Source of the DNA: Symbiodinium kawagutii | Lineage: Eukaryota; Sar; Dinophyceae; Suessiales; Symbiodiniaceae | Length of the DNA: 64,000 nt | NCBI GenBank assembly: GCA_009767595.1 | Contig: VSDK01009439.1 | Coordinates: 238,526-302,525, forward strand | Direction of reading: 5' to 3' | In this document: positions 11,300 through 23,639 of the stretch, one piece after another | Layout: the number at the start of each line of letters is the position of its first letter | Position numbering within the stretch: position 1 is the first letter of the stretch | Notes under the pieces: generated by a model | What the model was told of the DNA's origin: nothing | Database searches by the model: none | Seen by the model: the letters and a program-made list of their open reading frames with translations, nothing else | Position numbers and translations under genes: made by a program

Positions 11300-13300
11300 A
11301 TCTTAGTTTTGAATTTATGAAAATCTTCATCTTTATGCCATCTTTATACCCATGATTTTTTAATCCTAAAAACCCCTTGAAACATCTTGAAAGTTTATCC
11401 TAAAATGAAATCTTACATCCAAAAATGAATCAAAAAATAAAGAATTTACTAAGAATAATTATGAAACATTTATGAAACCTAATACTAATATCACTGAATC
11501 GTCATCCGATATACTTGATCTTCATCAGTCATCAACAATTCTGACGAGCTGCCACCATGACAACCATCATGAGCTATCCATGAGTCGCTATCTGAAACGC
11601 TGCTTCCGAACCTCAAGCGATGAGGAAAGGCTGCCAACTGCCAGCAGCGCAAAGACACCTTAGGTCGACAGTGGAGAAATTTGAATCATGTTTAAGGCTC
11701 TCAATTTTTTGTCCATAGCTTGGAATGGGTTCATCACGACACCACCATTTATGGTGAAACCCCAATAACACCGAGACTAAGCGAATGGCGGAACCACATC
11801 TGCCACATAGCGAACTGGTCCTGGGATCGTTCAAACGGCTATGGGAAAAGGATGGAAAATGTCAAGGGCGAATGGAAAAGTCCTTAGCAGTACCCGTTTT
11901 GAAACCTGTGCTTTTACCACTCTGAACTGCTGAGGAGCAGTCGCGCAGTTGATCGCTGTTCGCGGAAAGATTGAACGTATTGGCTTGAGCCGCTTGCGCA
12001 CCATGCACCACTCAGCGAGGCTTTACCAACTGACAGCGGCTGACACAAACAGTCGGTTGTGGAGCGAGACACATTTTTTTCCGTCAGGTGCAAGAGTTTT
12101 GCATGTCGACGGGTGAAACCTCAGTCTTCGTTTTCTGCCTTGGTCCACGGGGTTCTTCAGTGAGAGTCGGGACACACGGGGGACTTGTGAGGCGATTTGT
12201 AGAATGTAAAGTTTACATCTCGGAGAGATACCTTACAGTTCATCAGTTCATGTCCATATTATGCAACCTTTCTTTCATCGAGTTTCATGCTCCAGTATCG
12301 CCAGACTGTGAGAAACATAAGCTGAAAGTGTGGCAAGTTTATATTCATTGACCGAACCCTCAAGGTTGAATTTGTTGGTTTACTCATTGGAATGTGGAGA
12401 CACAACATGAGCATTTTGCATCATTCACTGTCTCAGTGCATTCGTTTAAGTCTCAAGAAACACAGCTGAAGAGTCTTCGCTGCAGGTTGCTGGCCTGCAT
12501 TGGATGCTTGTAGCACCTTCACTGGACAGTGGGTCCAGACTGCGAGAATTGCAATATTGAGCCTTTCTCCTCAGTTGAATGAGGCTGGATGAGGTGATTG
12601 GCCTGTCGCATTGAATACACAAAGCCTTATCAAAGAATTCGAAGAAGAATTCGAAGAAGAATTCGAAGAAGAATTCGAAGAATTCTGCGTTAAAGTCTTT
12701 ACAACATCCGACCCGGTGTTTATCTGTAGCTTCTCTCAGCCAGCGGCCACAGCTACTGGACTTTCTACCATGTTGCACCTGGCGCTGAAAGCAGCTGGAA
12801 GCTGGAAGGGAACAAAGGAAGCGAAAGCACAGCAGTGGAGTTTATCAAACATGACCAAGTCGACATCTGTAGCACTGACTGGGTCCAGACCTTGAAAGTT
12901 GAGTCGAAAAAGCTGAAAAAGTCTGCCAGTCTCTGCTAGTATCTGCCATCTCTGCCAGGATCTGCCAGTCTCTCAGCTTGGTTCCCCAACCACAGACGCT
13001 TGGATTTCACGTGTGAGGCTAGCAGCCAAAGGCACCGATGCGGCTGGCTTTCCGGTGAGCGCGAGTTTCTTGGACTGCACGCTATGTTGTGCCTCACGGT
13101 GCTGTCCTCTGTCCTGTCCTCAACTCCAAACCTACAAAAAGTCTTTTTGTCTACAAAACCTCTGTATTTAAAGTGTTCAAAGAAGTCTGATTGAAAGACT
13201 CCTTCCATGTCCAACAACCTCTACGACAAAAGAACACGTCATGTCCTGAAATATATTCAAACATGTTTTGACAAACTATCAAAAAGTCGAGTGAGGCTCC
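11300..13300. other. Low-information region with weak candidate exons
   Basis: AT-rich to about 11.5 kb. Possible minus-strand fragments are STVDLRCLCAAGSW (about 11.67-11.62 kb) and KKLALTGKPAASVPLAAS (about 13.06-13.00 kb). Neither can be tied to a family or to convincing splice sites, so no gene is called. Confidence 0.4.
12634..12684. repeat. GAATTCGAAGAA tandem repeat
   Basis: Four units of the 15-mer GAATTCGAAGAAGAA (EcoRI sites 15 bp apart), ending in GAATTCGAAGAATTC. It gives EEEF on the plus strand and FFEF on the minus strand. It is treated as a minisatellite. Confidence 0.85.
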
Positions 13301-13324
13301 ACTGTCACCTGCATTTCAGGCCAC

Positions 13325-14060
13325 ATGCGCTGGGGTTGGGATTCTCAGCCTGGATTGCTTCGCAGAACTTGGTCGCATCATCCGCAATGCTTTCGGCCTG
13401 AGCAATTTCCTCAAGACCAATCTTTTGAGTTCAAAGGTGACGAACTATATCATGAATACCAAATCATCGAGTTTGGTCAATATGTGTGAACCATGGTCAA
13501 TGATTGCACAAGATGGGTTTTTTAAACACTTCAAGCAAACTATATCAAACTAGGACTGTTACACCAGTTATCATTGTACTGTCAAACAACAACACGGTCT
13601 CAACAAGTTCCTTCTGCTTCCCTTCTGGCAGCGCCTCTGAAATGACTTGGGTAATTTCTTGCGCTTTCTGCAAGGTCTGTCGCATTTCCTCATCTGCAAC
13701 TTGGATATTGAAGATCATTTTAAGAAGAGGGTGAACATCTTCAACTGTGATTTCAGGTCCGAAAGCCATGATGAGTAGTAAGCGAATGGAACTCATTTGT
13801 CTCATTGTATAATGACAAATGAATGACATTAACTGATGAGTTAAGTTTTTTTAAGATTTGACTATCCCTCTGTCACTTTTCGGTCAACCCTGAAGGCAAT
13901 GGAAGGCTCCTGGATGAAGCCAGCACTTGCGGCCTGCACGCAGTGACCGAGAGCACGAACTGTTCACAAGGCAACACAGCGCAACTGACGCAACTGGAAC
14001 CTGGCTGGACTCCTCTGCACTTACAAAGACCACCGCTTTGCCCAAGATCATATCCTTGAT
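13325..14060 (-). CDS. Unrecognised candidate exons, helical protein
   Basis: Two good minus-strand segments: GPEITVEDVHPLLKMIFNIQ running into ALPEGKQKELVETVLL (about 13.77-13.58 kb), and GLEEIAQAESIADDATKFCE (about 13.42-13.33 kb). Both are amphipathic, acidic and stop-free. An upstream segment at 14.06-13.88 kb is open but its frame is uncertain (ALGHCVQAASAGFIQEP or VVFVSAEESSQVPVAS). No family was recognised. Confidence 0.45.
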
Positions 14061-14189
14061 CAGCAAATGCTCAAATCAGATTCATCAGAGCAAGCAGGTT
14101 TGCACAACCAACATATTCAAAAGCGAGGTCTGGGTCATAAAAATCACGCTGACTGTTAGCCGAAATACAAGTTCGAAAATCATCCAAAA

Positions 14190-16340
14190 CCAAAGTCTTT
14201 TCATGCCAACAAAGACCATTTCATGCCACAGCTGTAGCATACAGTAGCCATCTCAGCATCGTTCGTCATTTTGAGTCTTCACAAGTTGTCAGACTGACGT
14301 GCAAATTCTGAGTGTCATCAGGGATGAGCAGAACATTCTCAGAACATGTTCGCAACCAATGTATCCAACAGCAACATACAGCAACATACCTGTGATACAC
14401 AGATGGCACTCGCCCACAAGACATGTGCAGAGATCAAAGATCTTTTCATGCCAACAAAGACCCTTTCATGCCACAGCTGCAGCATACAGTAGTCATCTCA
14501 GCATCGTTCGTCATTTTGAGTCTCTCAGAACATGCTCGCAACCAACGTATCCAACAGCAACATACAGTAACATACCTGTGATACACAGATGGCACTCGCC
14601 CACAAGACATGTGCAGAGGTCAAAGATCTTTTCATGCCAACAAAGACCCTTTCATGCCACAGCTGCAGCATACAGTAGTCATCTCAGCATCGTTCGTCAT
14701 TTTGAGTCTCTCAGAACATGCTCGCAACCAACGTATCCAACAGCAACATACAGTAACATACCTGTGATACACAGATGGCACTCGCCCACAAGACATGTGC
14801 AGAGGTCAAAGATCTTTTCATGCCAACAAAGACCCTTTCATGCCACAGCTGCAGCATACAGTAGTCATCTCAGCATCGTTCGTCATTTTGAGTCTCTCAG
14901 AACATGCTCGCAACCAACGTATCCAACAGCAACATACAGTAACATACCTGTGATACACAGATGGCACTCGCCCACAAGACATGTGCAGAGGTCAAAGATC
15001 TTTTCATGCCAACAAAGACCCTTTCATGCCACAGCTGCAGCATACAGTAGTCATCTCAGCATCGTTCGTCATTTTGAGTCTCTCAGAACATGCTCGCAAC
15101 CAACGTATCCAACAGCAACATACAGTAACATACCTGTGATACACAGATGGCACTCGCCCACAAGACATGTGCAGAGGTCAAAGATCTTTTCATGCCAACA
15201 AAGACCCTTTCATGCCACAGCTGCAGCATACAGTAGTCATCTCAGCATCGTTCGTCATTTTGAGTCTCTCAGAACATGCTCGCAACCAACGTATCCAACA
15301 GCAACATACAGTAACATACCTGTGATACACAGATGGCACTCGCCCACAAGACATGTGCAGAGGTCAAAGATCTTTTCATGCCAACAAAGACCCTTTCATG
15401 CCACAGCTGCAGCATACAGTAGTCATCTCAGCATCGTTCGTCATTTTGAGTCTCTCAGAACATGCTCGCAACCAACGTATCCAACAGCAACATACAGTAA
15501 CATACCTGTGATACACAGATGGCACTCGCCCACAAGACATGTGCAGAGGTCAAAGATCTTTTCATGCCAACAAAGACCCTTTCATGCCACAGCTGCAGCA
15601 TACAGTAGCCATCTCAGCATCGTTCGTCATTTTGAGTCTCTCAGAACATGCTCGCAACCAACGTATCCAACAGCAACATACAGCAACATACCTGTGACAC
15701 ACAAATGGCACTCGCCTACAAGACATGTGCAGAGATCAAAGATCTTTTCATGCCAACAAAGACCCTTTCATGCCACAGCTGCAGCATACAGTAGCCATCT
15801 CAGCATCGTTCGTCATTTTGAGTCTTCACAAGTTGTCAGACTGACGTGCAAATTCTGAGTGTCATCAGGGATGAGCAGAACATTCTCAGAACATGTTCGC
15901 AACCAATGTATCCAACAGCAACATACAGTAACATACCTGTGATACACAAATGGCAATCGCCCACAAGACATGTGCAGAGATCAAAGATCTTTTTATGCCA
16001 ACAAAGACCCTTTCATGCCACAGCTGCAGCATACAGTAGCCATCTCAGCATCGTTCGTCATTTTGAGTCTTCACGAGTTGTCAGACTGACGTGCAAATTC
16101 TGAGTGTCATCAGGGATGAGCAGAACATTCTCAGAACATTTTCGCAACCAATGTATCCAACAGCAACATACAGTAACATACCTGTGCTACACAAATGGCA
16201 ATCGCCCACAAGACATGTGCAGAGATCAAAGATCTTTTCATGCCAACAAAGGCCCCTTTCATGCCACAGCTGCAGCATACAGTAGCCATCTCAGCATCGT
16301 TCGTCATTTTGAGTCTTCACAAGTTGTCAGAGGTGAACAT
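14190..16340. repeat. Satellite array of 186-bp and 245-bp units
   Basis: The phrase TCTCTCAGAACATGCTCGC recurs every 186 bp (14521, 14707, 14893, 15079, 15265, 15451, 15637). The first unit and the last two carry an extra 59 bp including GACGTGCAAATTCTGAGTGT, which makes them 245 bp (15824 to 16069 is one such step). Units in the middle are nearly identical. 186 is a multiple of three, so the plus strand stays open for 519 codons across the 186-bp units and breaks where 245-bp units begin. This is a repeat artefact, not a gene. Confidence 0.93.
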
Positions 16341-16514
16341 GAGTTGTCGCAATCTGCTCGCTCAAAAACTGCTTTCACCCCCAACTAGTAGCAAACCGCT
16401 GGCATCTGATCATTGTTTTCCACTTCTGTTTCTCAAGTGAAGAGTTGGTGATCATGTCTGCCATTTTCCCTTTAGAACTTTAAGTGAAATGTAAGTGAAA
16501 TGCATTCAGAAGAT

Positions 16515-17215
16515 TGGTTGAAAGCTACACGTCCACTGGTGTCCACTCAGTGCTGCACAGGAGTTGCCATTTCGTAGCTCGGGACACCCGGAGAAGAGCT
16601 TTTCTCACGTGGTCTACTGGGGGCGGGGCCTCGTTTGAGCCAACCTTGAATCTTCGATTCACAAATGGCCTCAACCTCCCAAAACTCAAAGAATGACTCA
16701 AATACCTCACAACTTCCCAGTCGTGTGAGGACGATAGGATCCGACCGACTTGAACAAGTTGATATGATCTGCGCTCATTTCTTTTCTTGGAACGCTCAAG
16801 ATGTCAATAGCTGGGCCAATTCCACACACATTCCCACACCAAGCGCGGAAGCACCCGAAATCTCTGAACTTTGAATTCAGTCTCAGGTGTTGACCTTTGA
16901 GACACTGTACAAGTCTCTCCAAGAGTCTCCTTTGGAGAAAACAAAGGGACTGGAAAGAGACTGGAAAGGGAGAGATTGAATTCATTGAAGTAACTTGATG
17001 TACCTTGAATAGTTGGAAGATCAAAATCCAATTGATCCAATTGCAGACATCAACGAAGTGATGCCAGGGGTTGCCATGTGTCAGCCGCCAAGCCACGCAA
17101 CAGCAGGCGACCTTAGACACTGACAGTGCCGTCGTGTCGGAACTTTCTCAACACCAAGTGACCTCTGCACAGCATGATGGCATAGAAGTGCCGGGACCTG
17201 TAGGGATCACACATC
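16515..17215 (-). CDS. Unrecognised candidate exons
   Basis: Minus-strand segments: PYRSRHFYAIMLCRGHLVLR (about 17.20-17.11 kb); GPAIDILSVPRKEMSADHIN running to TTGKL and a stop (about 16.83-16.71 kb); and, in another frame just downstream, CEVFESFFEFWEVEAICESK (about 16.72-16.66 kb). The last two overlap in different frames, so at most one of the two readings is used beyond 16.72 kb unless a splice joins them. No family was recognised. Confidence 0.4.
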
Positions 17216-17249
17216 TGAGCAGTCTGAGCATGCTCATGATGCATCACCA

Positions 17250-18690
17250 ATAGATCAACAATAGATTCAATAGATCAATTTTCAATAGTCTCGATCAACA
17301 ATAGATTCAAGATAGTGATCAATCATGAATTTATTGGATAGTGAATGAGACGACTTTTCTGATTCGGTGACCAAGTCTCGTGCCTTGTTGCCTGGAGGCT
17401 GATGGGTTGCAGCTGCCCACATGCAACCAGGGCCACATCCTCCGTCAAAGCCTGGACGTTAACACAAGGGCCACTAAATCGGCCAAGGCCGATGAGTCAA
17501 TGAGTAAGATATTTAGCATGTTCATCTTCAGCATTGAGGGGATGGCAGGGTCATGGGCAGAGCATGTTCACGTTGTAACACTTCCAAGATGGAAAGATCG
17601 GTTCTTAGGTCAAGAAATCACATGATTTCAAGAGCAGCTGTGAGACCTGATGAATGTCATTGGTAAAACAATTTGTCACTTAAATAACTTAGAAAATGAC
17701 TTATTGTAACCTTGCGAGTCTTTTTCCAAGGCGGGAGAGCTGCAGTCTAGCGCCAAATTTGCGCCGTCTCATCCTTGGGTGAAAGAACAAGTTGATCTTA
17801 ATTCAATCCTTGCACTTCGTATCTTGAAGACAACCTTAGGCACTGCGTTGACAAAATGTCGGAACAACAGACCAGCTTCCGATGTCGTTGAAACATTCTA
17901 TCACCATCTGTGCAAGAGAGATGAAGGAACGTGGCCTTTGAAAGGCAACACGAGCAAGGACCTATCTTTCAAGCAAGACTTGAAGACTAGAAAAATAAAT
18001 AGTGAATGGCATGTGGATGACATGTGAATTGCGTGAATGATATGAAGTTCAATGATGTTGACACTTGACAGGCTTGACTGGTCCTTTTTGGCCCTCACTT
18101 TGTGGTGAAACGGCATGGCCTCACAACAAAGTCTGAAACAGGAAGTGCATCTGACAATTGCTTCTTGAAAGATGTGGCAAAGTTTGAGTTCCAAAGCCTT
18201 AACACAACAGGACGAGACTCTTCAACTCCTTGCTCTCTCTCTCTCTCTCTCTTTTCCTTCTCTATCCTTTATTAACTTTATTATTCCATTCCTATCCATA
18301 TTCTATCATTCTTTCTCTCTTCATGATTACTTCTTTCTCCCTCTCAATCTTCCTCTCTCTCTCTCCCGGTCTTCTCTCGGGATTTTGCCTCGAGCTCATT
18401 GGTCTGGATCAACGTCCACCTCTTCCTGTTGGGGTTGCCACAGGACTGGGGACAAGCTATAACCTGGCAACCAAATATACACAAAAAAAGAACATAAATC
18501 TTCTAGATACACCACAGCTTTTACGAAACCTAGTCCTAGTCCATTCATAGAATTCCAAACCGTTTACTGTATTCCCTATCAGGAAATCATCTGTGCACCT
18601 GAGTCATCGGCCTTCTGGCTGAGATGAACATTCACTAAGAGATAAATCGATGACACAAAACCATCAGCAAAAATAAGCAAACCATACTCA
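17250..18690. other. Mostly non-coding, with a pyrimidine-rich tract
   Basis: Contains short direct repeats (ATCAACAATAGATTCAA at 17.25-17.31 kb) and a CT-rich tract at 18.23-18.37 kb beginning with (TC)n. A plus-strand frame at 17.78-18.03 kb is open but has no family signal, and the opposite strand is open too. No gene is called. Confidence 0.45.
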
Positions 18691-18706
18691 AATGACTCAG
18701 ATATTG

Positions 18707-21700
18707 TCACTGTTTCTTTGTTATCGAAGGACCGGTCCTCTTTTGACAGCGATGCTCTTTCAGCGGACAGCAGTTCCCGGTGCCCGCCTTGTCACTTTCG
18801 GCCTCCTCTTGGATGGGATTTGGCTCCTCGTGTTCGTCCAAGTCGTCAGGTTCATCCATGATGTCCTCAGGCCTTGGCTGTGGAAACGACATTTACATCG
18901 CTGAGCTTTCTCTGAATGATTTGGAGACTACAGATCAATAAGAATCATCTAAGATAATTAGATTAGGATGATATCATCTAAATGTAATCGAATATGGATT
19001 CAAATATTCGAATTAGGAGATTTCTTTCAAGGAGATTTCATGGCGGCGGTGGCGTTCTCTGATGAAAGCTCTCATCCTGGCTCCCGACGCTAAAGGCATC
19101 AAAGGCATGGTGCCACGCAAAGGAAGGCCACTTTCCTTCACAGCATGATTTCAACTTCCTTCAGCTGTTGAATATGGCATATTCCATTGAGAAACAACTG
19201 GAGCAATGCTTCTGATGTTGATGGATTACAAAACGTGGTGGGGGTTCTTTAGTTTCTTATTGATTGTGGTTTCTTTATCTTGGAACCCGTCTTCACCCGA
19301 GGGCCAAATTGTCGCCACGCACAAACTGCACCTTCTCCGGATCCACCAGAGTGCCACATTTCATTCCGTAGCCAACCTGCAAACAGTAACCTTTCCACAT
19401 TTCCTTTACCCATTTCTTTTCTAAACACCTTGGGTTCAAAGGTCTACTTTTGTGCAAGAAATTGGTGTCAGTCTGAGTCTCATTCTTGCCTTTTCTCATT
19501 TACTCTTTGTTGAGAGTCCTTCTTTGAACACTTCAAATCGATCTTTGACAAAGTGCAGCCCGGTTGCATACAGGTTTGCAAAGCGGGTGCCCTTCACCAC
19601 CGTGACAGCACCTTTCAGGAGCAGGATTCCAGATTTAAGGTGCAAATAGATATGGAAATAGTTGGAACATGAACGAACTGCACGCCACTGCACGCCCCAT
19701 TGAAAGCTTCCAAGACGCAGTGACCCAGCCTGGCCAAATCATTGATCGGATTGCTGTCACTCGGAGAGTCTTGGTGCCATCACCAGCGGAGTAGACCTAG
19801 ACAGTAGACACAAAAGTGGAATCAGGAACAATGACAAATTTCAGATGAGAATCTCGGATAAATCTCAAATTGCAGATGATCTTTATCCAAACCACGAGTG
19901 TTCTACCTCCCCCCCTGAGCACAACAAGTGCGTTCGAGCAACGCCCTCATCTCCGTAGTTTTTGATGCTCCATGCAGGACCAGACTCCGCATCTTCGCGC
20001 TTTATCTCCTGATCCAAAGTTCCAAGACCTTTGGAAACCAAAACAAGCAATGAGATTTGACATGATTTGACCCATTTGGTATTGGAAACCTTTGGTACAG
20101 TACATGGCCAACAATGCTTAAAACAACAACAGTTGAGATACTTTGACGCTCTTGACGGCGGCTCCTCCAGGTCTGCTTCGATACCCTCCAGCATTGCCTT
20201 CTCCGCTTCGTTTTCGGCCAAGGCTTTCAACTCCTCTGCCTGCACTCAGATCTGGCAACCCACTGGAAGTCTGAACAAGCATACCACATCGTCGTCTATC
20301 TAGATCATCTATGCATGTTAATACTTACATGTGTGTATATACAAAATATTAAATGTATATGTAAATTGTTCCATCTTTCTGGGTCTATATCTATGTATCT
20401 ATGAGAAGTCAATGAATTTCTGCATCTGTCGGTGCCTGCTCCTCACTGATCCTTCCTTCCAACGCCTCGAGGTCAGGCCATGAGCTTTTCCTCAGCACTT
20501 GAAGTAAATGTGTGTTGGACCTCCCAAGGCCTCAGAAACCCCTCAAAAGAAGAAAAATGCGCAAGTTGCAAAGAATTTACAAAGGCACAATGACTCCACT
20601 TCATGATTCAGTATTCCATACAATCATATATATGTATGCACATGTTATATCTACATTTGCAATATACATCTACATTTAGATATACACCCTGTATACATGT
20701 AGAAGATAATGATGGATACGTTTTGTCTACGCCAACTTCGGTGCACGTTCTGCAGCTGTGCATCCCTGTGGAGAGAAGGAAAGGCGCTGCGTGGACCCAA
20801 CCACCTTGTGTCGCTAGCTCCTGGGATGCTGCAGTCAGTGATCATCGCAGCACTTCATTGCCGTGTGTGTGCTCTGGTGCTCTCTGTCCTCTGGTGAAGG
20901 GAAGGATTCGAGTGCACCCTCAGCCATGCGAATTGTGTTCTTCACGGGTGCCTCTTCATCTACCTGTTTGATCGGCAAGCGTGGATAGAAGGCGAACGCG
21001 CACAAACGCGCATCTGCACAATAAAAGCCGTTCAAACAGTTAGAGCACTGTGATGATACTTCACAACAATTTCTGGTTAGGAAAGCTATCGACATGCATG
21101 CAATATTCGTGCCTCGAAGTAGCCTTTTGGTGCGAGCGTGCAGGTTGAAGTAATTCGTGCAATTTGAGTGCGAAGCAGCTGTTCCTCTCCGCCTGTTGAA
21201 GTCTGTCTGTTGAAGTCTGTCTGTTGAAGTCTATGGAGCTTCGTTGACTGGTCTGCACTTGGCCTGGGAACCACGGTGTGGAGATCACTTCAGAAGACAA
21301 GTCGCCGCTCAGCATGTGCTTCATGCTTCGAGCCTCAGATTTCGACTGCTAAGGCAATCAAGATTGATATGGTTGATATCTGTTCATAGGAATGAAGATT
21401 GACATGTTTGTTGCATGTTGCACCCTTGCACTTTCCTGGGCCCCAACTGCTCTGATCTGGCTAGCACGTGCATGTGGAAGCCTCACCCATGGGTCGAAGC
21501 CACCCTTTGTCACCCAATAGATGCAGCGATTTGCTCCTCACGACAAGCAAATCTATGCATGTGTGTTGGCAGATCTACTTGGATTTGTAGATCTTTGCAC
21601 CAAATGTGCCTTACATTGCGCTGTCTCCCTGTGCTATGTGGCTTCGGTGCACACTTGGTGCTGCTCCTTGGCCTCTGGGCTCCACATCATCGTCAGGACT

Positions 21701-23125
21701 TCCAGGCAACGCCACGGGGATCGTTTCAGCAGCTCCCAGAGTGCCCTCGGCCACATAGTAGTCACCCATTGTCCCAAGGACCTGAGCAGGTGACAAAGTG
21801 AAGCCGAAGATTCGAAGCAACAAGAATTCAAATACATCTGAGGAATTGATTTAAGTCAAATTTTGTCAATATGTTTTTCAAAAAAAGAAAAAGCTAATTA
21901 AGTCATATTTAGTCTATATGTTTATCTCTAAGAAAGACTGATTAAACCTATCCGGTCCTATATTCACCTGCAGTGTAAACCATAGACCCCATCATCTCCC
22001 ACGGCATGGTTGTGGAGAAACGCTCAGCCGCGCCTTCCCCCACAACCTCAATGACTCCAAGCCGGATTCTGCTGCCAGCTTCCGCAAGGACATGGCCAAA
22101 TGGTACGACCTTAGAAGTCGATTTGCCATTCGCCCAGAAGAATGATAAGAAGAATGAAACCTCCCCCTTTGGTGTCTCACAAGAATCGATATCTTGGGTT
22201 GGAATACCATTTCGGGACATCTCCACAACACACACTTCTGCCTGGAAAAAACTGTTCAAAATGAACCAGGGGTGATAAAGGGGGCATTGGTTTGGATACA
22301 GAGATTTCTTGGACATCGTTTGTGACTAAATTGCCTGAGCAGTAGTGAACCCTTGTGCAATGAGACTCTGAGCTGGCAGACTCTTGCTTGCCAAAGCCAA
22401 CCCCAGCCCACTCCAGGATAGCAGAGTCCTACGAGTGCAGGTTTACTTCAAGTGCACAGCTGGGGTACTGCGGCAGTCGAGGCATCACTCTGTCTCGACT
22501 CTCTCGATGCTCTCAACTCTCTCTTTGTCTCTTTGTCCTCCAAATAGTTTTGCACCACACCCAGGACTTTTGGTGCTGCTAGGGGATCACTGGGTGACCT
22601 GGCACACTTGCGATCGTTTGCTCATCCCCTCCACACCTTTGACCACCTTTGACTTCACGTGTTCCAGATTTCAGCGACACCTTACGGGTTCAGATCCCAA
22701 TGGCCCTGGCCTAAGCAACATGAAGCTCTGGGCGCAGCTCTTGCTTTCGTCCTCCGCGGCCTTCTCTGCTACACTGAGTTCAGGCTCCTCAAAACTCAAC
22801 TTTTGACAAACATCAAAGTCATCAAAGTCATGAAACTCAACAAACTCAACAAACACATCCCTTGTTGCACGTGAAACTCATCCCTTGATGCTTTCGAACC
22901 TTTCAACATTTTCAGCAGCTTCTCCTCTGGAGAAGGAGGGCCACGAAAAGCAGACTCCTGGGAAGACAAACGGCGCAGCGGCGTCTTGACGCAGCTGCAG
23001 GGAGCCTGGCCTTCAAACGTCGCGAGAGCGCCTCAACCTGCTCCAAGGCATCCTTGGGCTTCTCTTCCGCCAGAGTTCGAGCCAACTGAACCTCAGACAA
23101 CGACACACCCAGAGGGACCTTCTTA
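18707..23125 (-). CDS. RSP4/6: Radial spoke head protein, RSP4/RSP6 family (multi-exon)
   Basis: The family signature appears in order over about a dozen minus-strand exons: VSLSEVQLARTLAEEKPKDA (about 23.10 kb), EEPELSVAEKAAEDESK (22.8), LAMSLRKLAAESGLESLRLW (22.1-22.04), LGTMGDYYVAEGTL with EPRGQGA (21.79-21.65), SGDLSSEVISTPWFPGQ (21.31-21.26), LLRTQIARITSTCTLAPKGY (21.18-21.12), an acidic segment (20.24-20.17), GPAWSIKNYGDEG (about 19.98), VTAIRSMIWPGWVTASW (19.77-19.71), KGTRFANLY joined to VGYGMKCG (19.59 and 19.37), and PRPEDIMDEPDDLDE (18.87). Family members carry DYYxxEG, EPRGxGAN, TGDL..PxFPG, LRAQIARI and WPGA. Known function: a structural head subunit of axonemal radial spokes that regulates dynein, fitting a flagellate. 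The stop and first exon were not located. The segment at 20.97-20.85 kb is probably also part of it. Confidence 0.82.
19377..19567 (-). other. GC-AG intron in the radial spoke gene
   Basis: Joining the exon ending ...AACCTGTAT (donor GCAACC) to the exon beginning after TTTGCAG (GTTGGCTACGGAATG) rebuilds the family motif FANLY-VGYGMK exactly in frame. The nearby GT (AACCT|GTATG) breaks the frame and the motif. The intron is 191 nt. Confidence 0.7.
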
Positions 23126-23399
23126 GAGGGACCTCCATGGGACCTCCATGAGCTCAACGGAACTAGAGCCAACCCACAAAGAAATTCCATGGCTCCAGGG
23201 CTCCAAGTTGATCCAAGTCGCTATGTGGTTGTACAAAGAGCCATTGCCAGCATCTACCCGGAGGAGCGCGTCGACTCCTGAAGAGGAACATGGCTCTGTC
23301 GTATGAGATCTGCAAAGCAAGCCCGGCACTTTCTGTGGATGTGCGCATTCCGATATACAAATTGCAAACATACAAAAATTATGTTGGAGAGAAGGAAGA

Positions 23400-23610
23400 A
23401 ATATGTATATATATATATATGTATATATACAATCATATACATGTATTCATGTATTCTGCAAGTTCCAAAATACATCCTGCATACAAGCCTGTTTGGTCGG
23501 CTTCACAATTCTGATATATTTATATATATGTATATATATATATATATTAAATATATATATATATATATTTATATGTATGTATGTATATATATATATATAC
23601 ATACAGAAAT
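23400..23610. repeat. TA/GTATA-rich repeat cluster
   Basis: Several TATATA blocks with GTATGTAT interruptions, at 23.40-23.44 and 23.51-23.61 kb. They encode only YIYIY-type peptides. Likely intronic or intergenic. Confidence 0.9.
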
Positions 23611-23639
23611 GTATCTATATAATCTATTTGTGTTGTATT

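Noticed and set aside
14299-15858. 519-codon plus-strand open frame
   Set aside because: It exists only because the 186-bp satellite unit is a multiple of three. It breaks at the 245-bp units and encodes an exact 62-residue repeat with no domain signal.
19496-19693. Copia-type pre-integrase match (GAVTVVKGTRFANLYATG)
   Set aside because: The resemblance disappears once the segment is seen in the ordered RSP4/6 exon series, where FANLY joins VGYGMK by splicing.
23188-23280. Plus-strand peptide SRYVVVQRAIASIYPEERVD
   Set aside because: It looks protein-like but overlaps the minus-strand radial spoke region and a minus frame (SGVDALLRVDAGNGSLYNH). Strand could not be decided.
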